Position numbers and translations under genes: made by a program | Source: an uncultured Bacteroidota bacterium | GTDB taxonomy: Bacteria; Bacteroidota; Bacteroidia; UKL13-3 | Assembly (NCBI GenBank): GCA_903907885.1 | Contig: CAIVPY010000564.1 | Coordinates: 1 to 9,394, forward strand | Reading direction: 5' to 3' | Length of the DNA stretch: 9,394 nt | The notes under the pieces: generated by a model | Database searches by the model: none | What the model was told of the DNA's origin: nothing | The model's input: the letters and a program-made list of their open reading frames with translations, nothing else | In this document: positions 7,307 to 9,394 of the stretch, one piece after another | How the letters are laid out: each line of letters begins with the position of its first letter | Position numbering within the stretch: position 1 is the stretch's first letter

Positions 7307-7990
7307 GTGGATCAAATAACGAGCAAAGAAAAGATACTAAAAAAAGTAAGGCTTGCTTTAAACTTTAAGCAGAAAAATCCTTATTTAAACATTGATTTAG
7401 AAAGCAATGTGTTTACTCCTTTTCCTGTTGGGGAAAGCCTTATAGAAAATTTTGCGAAAAATTTCACCTCTCAACACGGACAATTTATTGCCTGTGATAA
7501 TCAGTTTGACTTTATTGATAAACTGCTAACATTAATAGAACAACGTAGATGGAAGTATATGTTTTGTTGGGAAGATGATTTACAAAAAAAATTAAAAGAC
7601 GTTACCATTACTTTTATAGAAAAAAAAGAACAACTAGAAAAAATACAAGCATCTATTACAACTTGTGAAGCCTTGATTTCAAGAAGAGGAAGTATATTGG
7701 TAAGTTCTGCCAAAAATTCTCGTGTACTCACAATTTGGCCTTCGGTGCATATTGTAGTAGCCTTTAAATCTCAAGTGGTTTCCGAAGTGAAAGACGCTTT
7801 TACTATTATTCGAAATAATTACGGTCGTAATAGTCCTTCAATGCTTAGTTTTATTACAGGCCCAAGTCGCACAACAGATATTCCAACCGATAGACCTATT
7901 GAAGAAAGCAATGTTGTTATCGGTGCACAAGGTCCTCAAGAATTGATTTTATTTTTAATTGACGATAGCATAAAAGATAAATTAATTTAA
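7307..7990 (+). CDS. LUD-domain protein (LutC/YkgG family)
   Basis: The 227-residue protein belongs to the LUD family, named for LutC/YkgG of the L-lactate utilisation operon. The N-terminus has the typical SKEKILKKVRLAL helix (about residues 6-18). The core contains TTCEALISRRGSILV (118-132) and the hallmark GPSRTTD (185-191), followed by GAQGPQEL (206-213). In LutC these loops are thought to serve the lactate dehydrogenase complex together with LutA and LutB. Neither partner is encoded here, so lactate oxidation is not implied. In many Bacteroidota a stand-alone LUD gene sits beside ftsH, as here (from memory). The start is GTG at 7307: no ATG occurs in frame until residue 84 and the family N-terminus begins right after the GTG. 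There is no visible Shine-Dalgarno. Only 5 bases separate its stop from lpxH, so they are probably co-transcribed. The role is unknown. Confidence 0.85.
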   Translation: MDQITSKEKILKKVRLALNFKQKNPYLNIDLESNVFTPFPVGESLIENFAKNFTSQHGQFIACDNQFDFIDKLLTLIEQRRWKYMFCWEDDLQKKLKDVTITFIEKKEQLEKIQASITTCEALISRRGSILVSSAKNSRVLTIWPSVHIVVAFKSQVVSEVKDAFTIIRNNYGRNSPSMLSFITGPSRTTDIPTDRPIEESNVVIGAQGPQELILFLIDDSIKDKLI

Positions 7991-7995
7991 TTGTC

Positions 7996-8742
7996 ATGAG
8001 CAGTAATAAAATATACTTTGCCTCAGATTTTCATCTTGGAATTCCCAACAAGTTGAGCTCAAATGAACGTGAGAAAAGAATTATTCGTTGGCTTGATAGC
8101 ATTAAAAACAGTTGTGCCGAGTTATATATTTTAGGTGATGTTTTCGACTTTTGGTTTGAATATAAAACCGTAGTCCCAAAAGGATTTGTTCGAATTCAGG
8201 CAAAGTTTGCAGAGTTTACTGATGCTGGCATTCCTGTTTATTTCTTTCACGGAAACCATGATTTATGGCAATTCGGATATTTTGAAGAAGAATTAGGTGT
8301 CAAGGTGTTTTCAAAACCTATTATAAAAGACTTGTTTGGTAAACATTTTTATATAGGTCATGGAGATGGTTTGGGACCAAATCAGTTGAAGTTTAAGTTC
8401 ATTTTAGGTATTTATCGTAATTATTTTTTTCAGCGTCTATTTGCTTTTGTTCATCCCAATATTGGTATAGGGTTGGCCAATTGGTTTAGTCAAAAAAGCA
8501 AAGAAAAAACTTTTGATGGAAACTTTACTTTTCACGAAGAAAATGAACATTTAATTCAACATTGTCGATCTATATTAGAGCTTCAAAACATCAACTATTT
8601 TATATTTGGACATAGGCATTTGCCCATGATTTACGAACTTAATTCAAGTTCAAAGTATATCAATCTTGGCGACTGGATTGGCTACAATACATACGCTGTT
8701 TTTGATGGAGAAAATTTAGAACTAAAAACTTTTGAAGGATGA
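7996..8742 (+). CDS. lpxH: UDP-2,3-diacylglucosamine diphosphatase (LpxH)
   Basis: LpxH cleaves UDP-2,3-diacylglucosamine to lipid X (2,3-diacylglucosamine 1-phosphate) and UMP, the fourth step of lipid A synthesis, at the inner face of the inner membrane. The 248-residue product is a calcineurin-like metallophosphoesterase with all the metal-site motifs in order: SDFHLG (Asp11, His13), GDVFDFW (Asp48), GNHD (Asn87), GHGDG (His122) and GHRH (His206, His208). The helical insertion between the last two motifs, about residues 130-190, is the cap that binds acyl chains in LpxH, and it is amphipathic and aromatic here. The GDW near residue 225 is also typical. Other metallophosphoesterases share parts of this pattern, but motif spacing and length favour LpxH. 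The ATG at 7996 follows the LUD stop by 5 bases, and the stop overlaps the next gene by 4 bases, so it lies inside an operon. Confidence 0.9.
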   Translation: MSSNKIYFASDFHLGIPNKLSSNEREKRIIRWLDSIKNSCAELYILGDVFDFWFEYKTVVPKGFVRIQAKFAEFTDAGIPVYFFHGNHDLWQFGYFEEELGVKVFSKPIIKDLFGKHFYIGHGDGLGPNQLKFKFILGIYRNYFFQRLFAFVHPNIGIGLANWFSQKSKEKTFDGNFTFHEENEHLIQHCRSILELQNINYFIFGHRHLPMIYELNSSSKYINLGDWIGYNTYAVFDGENLELKTFEG

Positions 8743-9394
8743 AAAATAATGGTAAAGTTAGTTTCCTATTTATTATTGGATTTTTCCTTATATCATTTCA
8801 GATAGTAATTGCTCAAACCTATAATTACCAATTTTTGATTTCTATTAAAATTGATGTGAATGAAATTAAAACTGATAAATTAGGAAATCTATACATTGTC
8901 AGTAAATCTAATCAATTATATAAGTATAATTCAGAAGGTAAACTACTTTGCACTCTTAACTATAGTTACTCTGGAAATATTTCATCAATTGATGTAAGCA
9001 ACCCCCTCGAAATTTATTTGTTTTATAAAGAGCTAAATACAATCGTATTTTTAGATAATAACTTAGCATTTAGAGGTGAAATTAATCTTAGCAACTTTGG
9101 TATTAGTCAAGCAAGTGCAATTGCTCGTAGCTATGACAACGGTATTTGGCTTTTCGATATAGCTGATTTGCAATTGAAAAAAATGAACAAAGATGGAAAC
9201 ATTACTTTACAAAGTAGTAATGTAAGGCAGTTTCGTAATTATGCAAAGAATGTATTACCTAATTATATTTATGATAACAATGATAAATTGTATTTAAACG
9301 ATTCTGCAGTTGGCGTAATGGTGTTTGATGTGTTTGCAAACTATATTAAACTTATAAACATTGCTCATCTTTGCAACTTTAAAATTATTGATGA
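8739..9394 (+). CDS. Secreted beta-propeller-like protein, 3' partial
   Basis: The first 218 residues are present; the frame is still open at the window end. The ATG overlaps the lpxH stop (ATGA, 8739-8742), an arrangement that usually means translational coupling. Residues 1-25 form a signal peptide: a Lys near the start, a hydrophobic core (about 7-24) and a likely cleavage before Gln26 (VIA|Q). There is no lipobox Cys, so it is probably periplasmic or exported and not a lipoprotein. Repeated strand patterns of about 40 residues follow: DKLGNLYIVSKSNQLYKYNSEGKL (46-69), a NPLEIYLFYKE...IVFLDN unit, a YDNGIWLFD...LKKMNKDGN unit and NNDKLYLND...VMVFDVF. These resemble blades of a beta-propeller (NHL or quinoprotein type). 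I recognise a similar conserved hypothetical protein in Bacteroidota but know no function. Given its neighbour, a role in envelope or lipid A biology is possible, only as inference. Confidence 0.8.
   Translation, partial: MKNNGKVSFLFIIGFFLISFQIVIAQTYNYQFLISIKIDVNEIKTDKLGNLYIVSKSNQLYKYNSEGKLLCTLNYSYSGNISSIDVSNPLEIYLFYKELNTIVFLDNNLAFRGEINLSNFGISQASAIARSYDNGIWLFDIADLQLKKMNKDGNITLQSSNVRQFRNYAKNVLPNYIYDNNDKLYLNDSAVGVMVFDVFANYIKLINIAHLCNFKIID

Noticed and set aside
1..9394. Mobile elements, CRISPR arrays, tRNA or defence genes
   Set aside because: No transposase or integrase motifs, no regularly spaced repeats, no cloverleaf and no defence-type domains were seen; gene content is housekeeping and surface proteins.

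Overview
The window is an AT-rich stretch of a Bacteroidota (Bacteroidetes) chromosome. Three things point there. The first gene ends in a gliding-motility-associated C-terminal domain (CHU_C type, a type IX secretion sorting signal). The genes lack clear Shine-Dalgarno sequences. Several proteins belong to Bacteroidota-type versions of their families. I cannot place it more finely than phylum. Eight genes lie on the + strand and I support none on the - strand; the first is cut at its 5' end and the last at its 3' end by the window edges. No tRNA, rRNA, CRISPR array, insertion sequence, integrase or attachment site was seen, and no intergenic gap exceeds about 105 bp.

Layout. 2-1108: C-terminal part of a large secreted Ig/PKD-repeat protein with a type IX sorting domain, closed by a strong hairpin terminator (1122-1163). 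1211-1918: pyrH, UMP kinase. 2024-4498: a large YfhO-family polytopic membrane protein, probably GT-C fold, followed by a weaker hairpin (4536-4552). 4578-5081: a small uncharacterised Bacteroidota protein of a family often labelled 'ABC transporter ATPase' although it has no ATPase motifs. 5142-7229: ftsH, the membrane AAA+ zinc protease, closed by a near-ideal terminator hairpin (7249-7284). 7307-7990: a LUD-domain (LutC/YkgG-like) protein with a GTG start. 7996-8742: lpxH, the lipid A pathway pyrophosphatase. 8739-9394: the start of a secreted beta-propeller-like protein that overlaps lpxH by 4 bp.

How they fit together. The content is mostly housekeeping: pyrimidine nucleotides, membrane protein quality control, lipid A synthesis and cell-surface proteins. 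The last three genes (LUD protein, lpxH, beta-propeller protein) are packed tightly enough to be one operon. The others are separated by hairpins or gaps of 60-105 bp. I found no convincing evidence of a novel multi-gene system. The items most worth a second look are the unknown small protein before ftsH, the stand-alone LUD protein with its unusual start just after a terminator, and the propeller protein coupled to lpxH.
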